From contig NZ_JAKZGS010000006.1 of NCBI RefSeq assembly GCF_022549695.1, positions 86,706-150,705 of the forward strand: a stretch of 64,000 nucleotides of DNA, given 5' to 3'. Source of the stretch: Belliella calami. GTDB lineage: Bacteria; Bacteroidota; Bacteroidia; Cytophagales; Cyclobacteriaceae. The notes beneath the pieces are model-generated. The model saw only the letters and a program-made list of their open reading frames with translations, ran no database searches and was not told the DNA's origin. Shown here one piece after another: positions 51,639-60,511 of this stretch (position 1 is its first letter; every line of letters starts with the position of its first letter). A program made the translations under genes and the position numbers.

Positions 51639-54600
51639 ATTTTTCAAGAATATCTTTTCCCATCCAATATTGACGGCTAAAGTAAAAATGATATGGCCAA
51701 GATTTTTGTTTCAGTTGCATACAGTGATAGACAAAAGCTTCCTTGGAACTGCTAGTATTATAAAGTCTTTGGTCATCCGTCAAAATGGCTTCTACATAGC
51801 CCTCCCCTTCTTTCTTGACAGCCAAATCCAACCATGATGATTCGTCATAACTTGATATATTGACACCATTACTCGTGGATAATAACCTGTTTTTTAGTGT
51901 CCAACTTTCTTCGAAACCTGCACTAGTATTTTGTTCAAATTCTACAGATTTCCCTTTTGATATATCCTCCACAAACCTTAAGTACTTCTTGAGCATTTCA
52001 ATACCAGGATTATTGAGTTGCTCTTTTTTGAAATCCTTAGATGTCAGACTTGTAATCAAACTGATCTTTCTCTTCGCTCTTGTGATTGCGACATTCAGCC
52101 TATTTTGGCCACCATTTTTGGAAAGCATACCAAAGTTAGCTATCAATCTTCCTGCCTTGTTTTTCGCATATCCTGTGGAGAATATGACCCAATCAAATTC
52201 ATCCCCCTGCACATTTTCTATATTCTTGATTGACAAATGACTGCGATCAATAGATTCTTCCATTTCAGCCAATTTTGAAATCAATTCCATCTGGAAAAAA
52301 TTAAAAGTAATGACTCCAACAGAATAATTTGGATGGGTCTTCTGCACTTTCTTTACGGTTTCTATTACGGTCTCAGCTTCAACCGCATTTACTTGATTTT
52401 CCCATATTCCATCGACATGAATAAACTCAAAGGGTATCTCATTAGCATTCACCAACTCTCTTTCAGTCAGCATTTCCAACTTATCTTGATAGAAGTGATG
52501 ATTTGAAAACTCAATCAACGGTTTTTGAGAACTTCGGTAATGTCCTTTCAGCCAAAATTTTTTGAAAAAACTGGATGATAGGTCTAGCAATGACTCTGTA
52601 TCTACTTCCAATCCCTCTTCGTCAGAATCCAGCCGGACCTGATACAAGTCAAAAGGCTGTAGCTGTTGGGAATCTCCAGCAATCACCACTTGCTTGCCCC
52701 TTAGCATGGCTGGAAGTCCTCGTTCTACATAACATTGGGATGATTCATCAAAAATGACCAAATCAAAATTTTGTTTCAAAGGAAACAATGCTGAAACCGT
52801 CTCTGGCGAAGCCATCCAACAAGGCATCAAGTTAAATATCTCTTCCTCAAAATTTTCAACCAACTTTTTGATGGACCACAGCTTTTTCTTCTTACTTACT
52901 TGATGTAGTAGTTCCCGATAAGTTGTCCTATTATTAAGTCTATTAAATTCAAGTTTTTTAAACGTCTGTTCCCGAATCCTGAGCTCAGAAATATGCTGTG
53001 ACAAACTCCACTTCTCTTCTACAGCATCTATCAAATCGTTATGTAAGTTCAGGAACTTGGCAGTTCCAACCTCTCTTAAAACAGGATATTTTGACTCAAT
53101 ATGATCTATCCAAGAAGTACTCAATCCTACCAAAAACAAATGACTCAATTGTTCATATTCGTGGTCTGGAAATTCATCCAAAAGCTTCTCCATTACTTGG
53201 ATATCAGTCACAGAAAGCCTTTTTCTCAATTTATCAAATTCCACCAATTCCTCGAAAACATGTGGTATTTGCTCTTTTTGATCCAAAAAGGATTTTTCAG
53301 GAGGATGCGAAATTAGATGTTGAATTTGTATTTTACTCAAATAAATACTCCATGAATCAATTTTTGACTCCAATTTCAAAATGAAATTTTCAATCCTATT
53401 GATCAAACTTAAAACCTCTTTTGATGACGAATCTGAACTCAAAATAGCATTTTCCAAACCCTCTAAATCCTTCATCACAAACCTAGCCTGGATAGCATCT
53501 AAGTGCGTTGAGGAAAAATGATTGAATGTAGAAAAGTCAAATGGCTTCTGGGGCAAGTTCAACCAATCTTTTTGGTTGAGTAATGTATATTGGTGATTGA
53601 GGTTTAACCTGTTTTCCAATTTCTTTACCAACAAACTAAAATCATGGTCATTTTCCTTCAAATGGTGTGTTTTGATCAACTCGATTACTCTACGGTATTT
53701 ATTTTTGTTGAATTTCAAATTGATTTTACCCCACCAGGATTTTCTACTTTCTATATATTCCAACAATTCTGACAAAGTATCCTGAACTTCCCCGTCAGGA
53801 ATTTGCCACTCCACCCCTTCTTCTGAAAGCAAAGATTTTACTGTTTCGAATTTATTTTCTAACCAAAGAAGATCAAAAACATCACTTGGTTGGTCAATGA
53901 TATCATCAAAAACAATTTGTCTATCTAAGAGGTGTAAATATTGCTTGAATTTGCATAAGCTTGCCTTTTTCTCAAAAATCGAGAATAAAAAAGATGCGTT
54001 TAACCCATTAATTCCCGCAAACTCTCGATCAAAATCTGATTTAATACTTTCGATCTCCGAAAGAATTTCTTTCAAACGCTTCGAAGCTGTCACACCAAAA
54101 CTGCTAAAATCAACTCTGTGAAGCCAAAAAGATTTTGCATTTTGATACTTTTTGTAATAAATCTCATATTCCTTCAAATCTCTCAAAAAATCAGCAACTC
54201 TGTCCCAAGTAAAACTCTTGTAAAATTGAGTCAGATCTATTGACTCATCATCAAGTTTTGACGTCATGTAGAGCTGTTTGATTGGTATTCCACATTCTTC
54301 AGTATTAAAAAGACTTTTTTTATAATCATCAAAATAATCCAAAGAAGTGTCTATAGCTCTGGATAGTTGAGAGAATTGACGTTCGTAATGAATTGCATCA
54401 ATTCCCCTATTTAACTCTTGATAGTGATCAATAGAATCGATTTGAGCTTTCAGCTTCTGGAAAAGCAGCTTCCTATCAGTCCTAAAATCATGAATCAACC
54501 CCAAAAAGGCTCCAAACCCTTTTTCTTCAAGTCTATTATAGACCACATCTAAAGCAGCTCTTTTTTGAGAGACTATCAGCACTTTTTTGCCTCTGGAAAT

Positions 54601-55572
54601 GTAATCTACCGCCAGATTACTGATCAACTGAGACTTCCCTGTGCCCGGAGGCCCTTCGACCACACAAGAATCACCTGATCTCACGGCTTTTACTACAGCT
54701 TCTTGACTTGCATCCAAAGGAAAAACATTATACAGTTGGTCTTCCCTTGGTGAGCTTGACTCTCCTTCTTTCGCAAAACGGGCAGCAAGCAAGTCTTCGA
54801 GATCGGACTCATTTTCTGCCATCAATTGCTCATAATCTTGGATCAAAAAGCTCGATTTCTGTGAAAATTGTCCCAAAATAGCATAAGGTCTTAATTTGAG
54901 GACACCAGAAGCTAACTGCTCTTCATCAATACTCTTACTGCTTTCAGGAAATCCAGCCAACTTTTGCTCGTACAGTTCTTGGTTAAAATTTATAGAAAAA
55001 TTTTCTTTTAGGAAATCATAAATCATCGATAAAAAACCAGTTACCTCTTTCGGTGCTTCTTCAAAAATATTCTCATCCTTGATAGCAGGCGCCAAATATG
55101 CTCGCTGATAAGCCAATATAAATGTTTTGTTGAATATGATCTGTGAAGAAGCATTTCTTTTTAGAACCCAATTGTCATGTTCCTTTGCAAGAATAACAGG
55201 AAAAAACAGCAAGGGACATCTTATGATTTGATCATTTATCAATTTGCCTTCTACGAAAGGATAGGCAACATAAAGACTTTTCTCTCCAGTTTCTTCTTCT
55301 GTTGTTTTTACTTGTTGGAAAATTGATTGAAGATTTTTTGAAAAATGGTTAAGCTGCTTGTCTCTTGGATCAGAAGTAGAAATCAAGGGGATGGATTTTT
55401 CTCCCTGAATCAATTCCCTGATATATTCGTATGGATCAGAATGCTTTAGAAATTCAAGACTTTTCAAGTCAATCATTTGTGAAGAAAAAAGCTTTGGGAG
55501 ATACAAAGACCTATTTCTACTGGAGAGATCCGTCAAACGATTAAGATATACCTGAAAAGTGTTTTTGATCAT
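51637..55572 (-). CDS. large superfamily 1 DNA/RNA helicase, DUF4011/COG1112-like
   Basis: 1311 aa, cytoplasmic. The N-terminus (LNRLTDLSSRNRSLYLPKLF) looks like the DUF4011 lead of COG1112 helicases. The SF1B core is complete but split by a long coiled-coil insert: Walker A VEGPPGTGKSQLISNL (about residues 306-321), Walker B-like LVIFDESSQCYVE (about 957-969), VIAGDSQQLQPF (about 982-993), HYRSS, and motif VI RLNVAITRAKRKISL (about 1176-1190). The last 50 residues (YVEAILTDDQRLYNTSSSKE...) align by eye with Vsr-like nuclease tails but lack its catalytic residues. Relatives occur in repair and phage defence. It follows the SDR gene by 5 bp. Confidence 0.8.
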   Translation of the reverse strand: MIKNTFQVYLNRLTDLSSRNRSLYLPKLFSSQMIDLKSLEFLKHSDPYEYIRELIQGEKSIPLISTSDPRDKQLNHFSKNLQSIFQQVKTTEEETGEKSLYVAYPFVEGKLINDQIIRCPLLFFPVILAKEHDNWVLKRNASSQIIFNKTFILAYQRAYLAPAIKDENIFEEAPKEVTGFLSMIYDFLKENFSINFNQELYEQKLAGFPESSKSIDEEQLASGVLKLRPYAILGQFSQKSSFLIQDYEQLMAENESDLEDLLAARFAKEGESSSPREDQLYNVFPLDASQEAVVKAVRSGDSCVVEGPPGTGKSQLISNLAVDYISRGKKVLIVSQKRAALDVVYNRLEEKGFGAFLGLIHDFRTDRKLLFQKLKAQIDSIDHYQELNRGIDAIHYERQFSQLSRAIDTSLDYFDDYKKSLFNTEECGIPIKQLYMTSKLDDESIDLTQFYKSFTWDRVADFLRDLKEYEIYYKKYQNAKSFWLHRVDFSSFGVTASKRLKEILSEIESIKSDFDREFAGINGLNASFLFSIFEKKASLCKFKQYLHLLDRQIVFDDIIDQPSDVFDLLWLENKFETVKSLLSEEGVEWQIPDGEVQDTLSELLEYIESRKSWWGKINLKFNKNKYRRVIELIKTHHLKENDHDFSLLVKKLENRLNLNHQYTLLNQKDWLNLPQKPFDFSTFNHFSSTHLDAIQARFVMKDLEGLENAILSSDSSSKEVLSLINRIENFILKLESKIDSWSIYLSKIQIQHLISHPPEKSFLDQKEQIPHVFEELVEFDKLRKRLSVTDIQVMEKLLDEFPDHEYEQLSHLFLVGLSTSWIDHIESKYPVLREVGTAKFLNLHNDLIDAVEEKWSLSQHISELRIREQTFKKLEFNRLNNRTTYRELLHQVSKKKKLWSIKKLVENFEEEIFNLMPCWMASPETVSALFPLKQNFDLVIFDESSQCYVERGLPAMLRGKQVVIAGDSQQLQPFDLYQVRLDSDEEGLEVDTESLLDLSSSFFKKFWLKGHYRSSQKPLIEFSNHHFYQDKLEMLTERELVNANEIPFEFIHVDGIWENQVNAVEAETVIETVKKVQKTHPNYSVGVITFNFFQMELISKLAEMEESIDRSHLSIKNIENVQGDEFDWVIFSTGYAKNKAGRLIANFGMLSKNGGQNRLNVAITRAKRKISLITSLTSKDFKKEQLNNPGIEMLKKYLRFVEDISKGKSVEFEQNTSAGFEESWTLKNRLLSTSNGVNISSYDESSWLDLAVKKEGEGYVEAILTDDQRLYNTSSSKEAFVYHCMQLKQKSWPYHFYFSRQYWMGKDILEK

Positions 55573-55577
55573 ATTTG

Positions 55578-56390
55578 CTATTTGAATGGGGAATCTTTTT
55601 CTTTTGCCATTTGATTATAGACCACGCCATCCATGATTCCCGGTATCCATTTGTTCAAAAATACCGCCAATTTTCCTTGAGTTGTCAAAACAATCTCTCT
55701 TTTTCTTTTGGCAGTAGCATTCAGGATATGTTCTGCAACTTCTTCAGGAGACATCATTTTTGCTTCATCACGTGGAGAAGCACCTTGAGGGGAGCCATCG
55801 GCAAGCAATGCATTTGATCTGATGTTAGAAGCAGTGAAGCCAGGGCAGGCTACAAGTACATGTACATCTTTTTTTAACAACTCAGTACGTAAGGATTCAA
55901 AAAAGCCGTTCATCGCAAATTTGCTGGCAGTATATGCAGTCCTAGCCGGAGTTCCTCTGTATCCATTGATTGACGAAATCCCAATGATGCTGCCTTTGTT
56001 TTGGGTAATTGACTCCAAACAATATTTCGTAGCGTAAACTGAACCCCAAAAATTGATATCCATTACCTTTTTGAACACCTCAATATCCAAATCCTGAAAA
56101 AGGGCCCGCATCGAAATACCTGCATTGTTGATCAAAATATCTATTTTCCCAAATTGGGAAATTGCAGTCTCAGCCATTCTTTTATTGTCCTCTTCTAATG
56201 CTGAGTCTGCCAATACACCAATTGCCGCTATTCCATGGTTTTGTAGTTTGACCAATGAATTATCAAGCTTAACCTGACTTCGACCTGTTATCACCACCTT
56301 TGCACCCTCTTTGCCAAACGCCAAAGCACATGCCTCACCTATTCCTGATGTTGCTCCTGTGATGATAACTACCTTTTCCTTAAATTTCAT
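55578..56390 (-). CDS. short-chain dehydrogenase/reductase
   Basis: 270 aa, classical SDR size. The NAD(P) site is ITGATSGIGEACALAFGKEG (about residues 10-29), NNAGISM (about 87-93), the Ser is in GISSINGYRG (about 136-145) and the catalytic YTASKFA (about 152-158). A C-terminal stretch with KWIPGIMDGVVYNQMAKE is slightly longer than minimal. An Arg in TGRS after beta2 (about 36-39) suggests NADP(H) preference. Substrate unknown. It heads a two-gene unit with the helicase downstream (5-bp gap). Confidence 0.92.
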   Translation of the reverse strand: MKFKEKVVIITGATSGIGEACALAFGKEGAKVVITGRSQVKLDNSLVKLQNHGIAAIGVLADSALEEDNKRMAETAISQFGKIDILINNAGISMRALFQDLDIEVFKKVMDINFWGSVYATKYCLESITQNKGSIIGISSINGYRGTPARTAYTASKFAMNGFFESLRTELLKKDVHVLVACPGFTASNIRSNALLADGSPQGASPRDEAKMMSPEEVAEHILNATAKRKREIVLTTQGKLAVFLNKWIPGIMDGVVYNQMAKEKDSPFK

Positions 56391-56645
56391 TTCATTTTAA
56401 TTTGACTGCAAAGATAAAAATTTAGCATGTATGCCTAGCGGTGATTATTTTTTTTGATCAAATTTCTGATTTTTGGAACATGCAACATTTTTTTGATGCC
56501 TCTTTTGAAAGAAACCTTCATTTTGAGCATCAACCTTGATCATTTTTCAATTTATTGATAAAATTCATTTAATTGGCTAAATTTCTTAAATCTTAAGACA
56601 TTCAAGCTTAAGAATGTTTTGAGATTATCTAACTTCCAGCTAAAA

Positions 56646-57266
56646 ATGAAAAGAAAACTAGCGATTTTATTCGCAATAATTGCCTGGTTTGCAGTAATTG
56701 TTCAGTTTTATATAATGATAGAAAATAGGGTTTCTTCAATATCAGAAACTGTCATTAGATTTTTTAGTTTCTTTACTATTTTGACAAATATCATTGTCGC
56801 AATCTATTTCTCAAGTCAATCCACCAAAAGTAAAGTCTCTGGATTTTTTGATCAACCTGGCAGACTTACTGCTGTCACTGTTTATATATTGGTAGTTGGG
56901 TTGGTATATCAATTTGTCTTAAGGCAAGTCTGGGAACCTACAGGAATGCAAAAAATAGTTGATGAATTGCTTCACTCAGTGACGCCAGTAATTACTTTGA
57001 TCTATTGGTTTCTATATGAAAAAAAGAAAATGGTCAAATGGTCTGAAGTTCCAAATTGGCTAATTTATCCAGCTGTCTATCTTATTTACATCCTTTTTAG
57101 AGGGGATTTTTCAGGATTCTATCCCTATCCTTTTGTCAATGTCCCCGAGATAGGTATTCAACAAACATTCATCAATTCTTTTTTTGTTTTAATACTTTTT
57201 TTAGTGCTTTCGTATGGAATGATTTTGATTGGGAAAGGTTCTGTGGCAAATTCTAAAGACGCTTAA
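56646..57266 (+). CDS. Pr6Pr family membrane protein
   Basis: 206 aa with six predicted membrane helices, the layout that gives the Pr6Pr family its name. Conserved features include the acidic first loop, FSFFTILTNIIVAIYF (about residues 40-55), LRQVWEPTGMQKIVDELLHS (about 97-116, with the conserved W and LLH) and a late YPFVNVPEIG loop. Start at ATG 56646 is chosen over TTG 56619 because the first helix begins right after MKRK. Function is unknown; the family occurs widely in bacteria. Monocistronic, followed by a palindrome cluster. Confidence 0.8.
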   Translation: MKRKLAILFAIIAWFAVIVQFYIMIENRVSSISETVIRFFSFFTILTNIIVAIYFSSQSTKSKVSGFFDQPGRLTAVTVYILVVGLVYQFVLRQVWEPTGMQKIVDELLHSVTPVITLIYWFLYEKKKMVKWSEVPNWLIYPAVYLIYILFRGDFSGFYPYPFVNVPEIGIQQTFINSFFVLILFLVLSYGMILIGKGSVANSKDA

Positions 57267-57272
57267 AAAATT

Positions 57273-57478
57273 CAACTCTTTCAGAGTTGGAAGCAGATGG
57301 CATTATTTGCATAGCTTTTTTCCTCCGCATTGACATGCGGGGTTAATTAAGGTTTATCCCCGTTGGGGATAGTAGTACGCTTTAGTTCCTGGAAGGAACA
57401 AATTTGAGTAACCCCGGATAAAATCCGGTGGACAATGAAATCATTTCACTAATCTTACTGACAACTCCAAAGGAGTTG
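57273..57478. repeat. cluster of six short palindromes (REP-like)
   Basis: CAACTCT/AGAGTTG (57273-57289), CCGCAT/ATGCGG (57325-57340), ATCCCC/GGGGAT (57356-57370), GTTCC/GGAAC (57385-57399), CCGGAT/ATCCGG (57414-57428) and CAACTCC/GGAGTTG (57462-57478). The first and last are related, bracketing the cluster. The piece 57325-57375 matches 30350-30400 in order and spacing. It lies just after the Pr6Pr gene. Confidence 0.82.
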
Positions 57479-57498
57479 AATTTGAAAAGGATGAATCT

Positions 57499-57645
57499 TT
57501 AATAAATAGAATCTTTTTCAATAACAATCTGATAATAAAAATTCCAATCCAATTGATCAATAAGGTCAATTACAACAGCTAATTCTGCATTCTTAGAAAT
57601 GGTTTTTTCTCTAAGTCCATAATCCGAAATCAACTTAACTTTCAT
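57499..57645 (-). CDS. possible 48-aa small protein
   Basis: A minus-strand ORF from ATG 57645 to TAA 57499 that is too short to call with certainty. Its translation is protein-like: it begins MKVKLISDYGLREKTI, has a hydrophobic AVVIDLIDQL helix and a C-terminal WNFYYQIVIE strand. Codon use resembles that of nearby genes. It could be a real small protein or the remnant of a longer gene. I do not recognise it, and no promoter was found. 57646-57876 shows only a GTCGTC/GACGAC hairpin at about 57720-57739. Confidence 0.3.
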   Translation of the reverse strand: MKVKLISDYGLREKTISKNAELAVVIDLIDQLDWNFYYQIVIEKDSIY

Positions 57646-57890
57646 TATTATCCAATATGTATTTTCGCAATTATGCCCGTATCCAAATTTATATAGGTAA
57701 ATACCTTAAGTTCAATGCTGTCGTCAGTTGACAGACGACCGTCGACGATTATCTGCATGATATCATGCGAAAATTCACCTCCTAGTGTCATTGCGGAAAA
57801 TCATATAATCCAAATAAAGATTTGACCTTATTGCATCCAAAATATGAAAAGCATATTTCAATAATACCCATTTACATTGACTTTTTTGAT

Positions 57891-57898
57891 TAATTTTG
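57891..57898 (+). promoter_or_regulatory. -7 promoter box directly before rlmD
   Basis: TAATTTTG matches the TAnnTTTG consensus and ends 5 nt before the chosen ATG at 57904. Transcription would then start at or very near the start codon, implying a leaderless mRNA. No TTG box is seen at the usual 18-20 nt spacing, so support is partial. Confidence 0.4.
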
Positions 57899-57903
57899 CG
57901 CCC

Positions 57904-59310
57904 ATGTCGAGAAAAATGAAAAATAAGGTTGTCGAGAACCTGACTATTGAGAGAATTGCTACTGAAGGGAAATGTGTTGGACATCATGAAGGTAAAGTGG
58001 TATTTGTTCAGGGCGTGGCACCTGGAGATGTCGTAGATGTAAGAATCACCCGAGGTAAAAGCTCCTTCATGGAAGGTGAGGCCATTAAATTCCATGAATT
58101 TTCAAAAGATAGAATTGACCCATTTTGCTCCCACTTTGGCACCTGCGGAGGCTGCAAGTGGCAACATATCAATTATGATTTACAAAAAACCTATAAAAGA
58201 CAGCAGGTTGTAGATCAGTTTACCCGAATCGGTAAAGTAGAAATTCCCGAGGTAGAACCGATTATAGGCTCTGCAAATACACAATACTATAGAAATAAGC
58301 TTGATTTTACTTTTTCGAACAACCGTTGGCTTACACGCGAAGAGATTGACTCAGGAGCAGAATTCGAGAGAAATGCACTTGGTTTTCATATTCCGAAGAT
58401 GTTTGATAAAATTGTAGATATCGAACATTGCTACCTTCAGGGTAATATTTCAAATGATGTAAGAAATGAATTGAGAAAATTTGCACTAAGCAACGAGCTT
58501 TCATTCTATGACATCAGAAATCAAGTTGACCTGCTTAGAAACCTCATCATCCGAACCACAAGCACTGGCGAAAGCATGGTCATTGTTCAGTTTGGTGGTG
58601 ACAATGAAGCGGAAATTGACTTGGTGATGAATTTTCTTCATGAAAAATTCCCGCAAATCACTGCATTGCTTTACATCATCAATTTGAAGAAAAACGAGAC
58701 TTTCAATGATCTTGAAGTGGTGACTTTTGCTGGAAAAGACTACATTGAAGAAGAAATGGAAGGGTTGAAATTCAGAATTGGTCCAAAATCATTTTACCAA
58801 ACCAACTCAGACCAAGCATATGAACTATACAAAGTCACGAGAGAATTTGCGGGATTGAAAGGAGGTGAGGTAGTTTATGATTTGTACACCGGAACAGGTA
58901 CGATTGCAAACTTTGTTGCCAAGCAAGCCAAACAAGTCATTGGGATCGAATACGTAGAGGCAGCAATAATTGATGCCAAGCTAAATTCCAAAGTCAACGG
59001 ATTGGAAAACACGCTATTCTATGCAGGTGACATGAAGGACATGCTGAATGACGAGTTTATCGCGACGCATGACAAACCTGATGTCATTATCACAGATCCA
59101 CCAAGAGCCGGTATGCATGATGATGTTGTCAATATGCTCCTTAAACTTGAAGCTCCAAAAATCGTCTATGTAAGCTGCAATCCAGCGACTCAAGCAAGAG
59201 ATGTTGCTTTGCTTTCAGAGAAATATAGTGTAGATAAAATTCAACCTGTGGATATGTTTCCACAAACTTATCATGTTGAAAATGTAGTACTCCTAACCCT
59301 GAAATCATGA
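57904..59310 (+). CDS. rlmD: 23S rRNA (uracil-C5)-methyltransferase, RlmD/RumA type
   Basis: 468 aa. A TRAM domain (about residues 12-70) precedes an Fe-S site, CSHFGTCGGCKWQHINYDLQ (Cys spacing C-x5-C-x2-C), and a SAM-dependent Rossmann domain: VYDLYTGTGTIANFVAKQA (about 325-343), DPPRAGMHDDV (about 399-409) and the catalytic VSCNPATQARD. It methylates a uracil of 23S rRNA at C5 using SAM. Whether it is RlmD or the related RlmCD cannot be told from sequence alone. The start at 57904 rather than 57877 follows from the adjacent -7 box. Its stop overlaps the next gene as ATGA. Confidence 0.9.
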   Translation: MSRKMKNKVVENLTIERIATEGKCVGHHEGKVVFVQGVAPGDVVDVRITRGKSSFMEGEAIKFHEFSKDRIDPFCSHFGTCGGCKWQHINYDLQKTYKRQQVVDQFTRIGKVEIPEVEPIIGSANTQYYRNKLDFTFSNNRWLTREEIDSGAEFERNALGFHIPKMFDKIVDIEHCYLQGNISNDVRNELRKFALSNELSFYDIRNQVDLLRNLIIRTTSTGESMVIVQFGGDNEAEIDLVMNFLHEKFPQITALLYIINLKKNETFNDLEVVTFAGKDYIEEEMEGLKFRIGPKSFYQTNSDQAYELYKVTREFAGLKGGEVVYDLYTGTGTIANFVAKQAKQVIGIEYVEAAIIDAKLNSKVNGLENTLFYAGDMKDMLNDEFIATHDKPDVIITDPPRAGMHDDVVNMLLKLEAPKIVYVSCNPATQARDVALLSEKYSVDKIQPVDMFPQTYHVENVVLLTLKS

Positions 59311-59684
59311 TATCAGACTTTAACGACCCGGAATTGAGTGGGAAATACCTTGGAACGATCACCAAGGATTTTCTTAATGTTTCAGAAATCCTCAAAGAGG
59401 CATCTTATCAAGTCAGAAGTAGGAAATTCTCCAAATTCCCCATTTTTCCAATATCCAAGGAAGAGCAACCTATCGGTCAGCTCCTCTTGGGAAAAGAAGA
59501 GAAAAATCTTGATTGGAATTATTACATTACCTATATCGATGAATTTATCCAAAGAAAATTGATCGCAGAGGAACTTCGAGAAGAATTCGAAAACAACTAC
59601 AAAAACCCTGATGAATTCTGCTGCCTTTTCGTGATGGATAAGGAGTTTACGAGTTTTGTTTATATTCCATTTCCGGAGGAGTAG
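59307..59684 (+). CDS. conserved hypothetical protein
   Basis: 125 aa, soluble and acidic (PELSGKYLGTITKDFLNVSE at the start, VMDKEFTSFVYIPFPEE at the end). It overlaps rlmD by 4 bp (ATGA), so it is translated with it. I do not recognise a domain. The middle has IFPISKEEQPIGQLLLGKEE, mixed alpha/beta. The 4-bp coupling to an rRNA methyltransferase suggests, without proving, a ribosome- or translation-linked role. Confidence 0.7.
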   Translation: MISDFNDPELSGKYLGTITKDFLNVSEILKEASYQVRSRKFSKFPIFPISKEEQPIGQLLLGKEEKNLDWNYYITYIDEFIQRKLIAEELREEFENNYKNPDEFCCLFVMDKEFTSFVYIPFPEE

Positions 59685-60129
59685 GAAGGTGCTCGCAAAT
59701 GTGGCGGTGGAGCAAAGGAGCCCAAGGGATTGAGAAATTGGAAGAACTTGACCCGAGTATTAGGATTGGAAAATTGGAAGATTAGAAGATTTTTGGATTA
59801 ACTTGTCTGATGGGGTTGATTGGAAGTTTGGGAATTGGAATGTTCAAAAGTTACAAAGTTGGAAGGTTAGGGAGTCCTCGTAATGTGGGTGTCTTTGTGC
59901 AATGAACATCTTTTCCGTTTAGGGGAATTGTACTGGTACAAAAATATTGGAAGAGCTTGTCCGTTGCGGAGGATTTGATAATTCATTGATTCATTGAGAG
60001 ATTTTTACCATTGTCATTTACGCCTACTTTTCTTCCTTTTTCTCTCTTCCAAAAACATTCTAATTCCAGAATAGGGAGAAAGACTATGATAATAGACTAG
60101 AAGAGATATAATCCCAACAAAAATCAAAC
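59685..60129. other. 445-bp intergenic region with TTGGAAG-type satellite
   Basis: Between about 59735 and 59870 the sequence is a degenerate chain of ATTGGAAGATT and GTTGGAAGGTT units like those at 1-320 and 13217-13320. The rest is AT-rich and holds no ORF, tRNA or hairpin that I can support. Confidence 0.6.
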
Positions 60130-60489
60130 TTGACCCTCCTACTACATTTAAGTCCACAAGATGCTTTAGATTTTATATTTTCAACTAATCAATGGATTGA
60201 CGAAACACAAACTCAAGAAGTGAAAAATAAACTGATTGAACTTACAAAACTTATTGGTTCTTATCAAGATAATGAAGCCATTGCTAATAAAAGCGTTGGT
60301 CAAAACTATTTGCTTTATAAATTTCTTGTAAAACATGATCGCCAACCTATAAGGTTTATGTTTATCTATTATAAACCAAAAGATAAATGGCAATTACAGA
60401 AATTCCAATACGATGACAATTTAGAAAATGAGTTAATAGAGGCATCCAGTGCTTACAGACTAACTGAGAATCTCCCATGTGATCAGTAG
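60130..60489 (+). pseudogene. probable 5'-truncated small gene
   Basis: 119 aa readable from TTG 60130; an in-frame stop lies 21 nt upstream and there is no ATG before the middle of the ORF. The remainder is clearly protein-like (LSPQDALDFIFSTNQWIDET, KSVGQNYLLYKFLVKHDRQP, FMFIYYKPKDKWQLQKFQYD). The C-terminal half looks like a small periplasmic NTF2/DUF3887-like domain that would normally follow a signal peptide, which is missing. So the front of the gene seems lost, or the start is non-standard. Confidence 0.5.
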
Positions 60490-60511
60490 AAAATTTCTTC
60501 GATTAATTAGT

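Noticed and set aside
57720-57739. Seventh MITE copy at the GTCGTC/GACGAC hairpin
   Set aside because: It resembles only a short part of copy D (GTTGACAG and GTCGTC) and has neither termini nor the conserved core.
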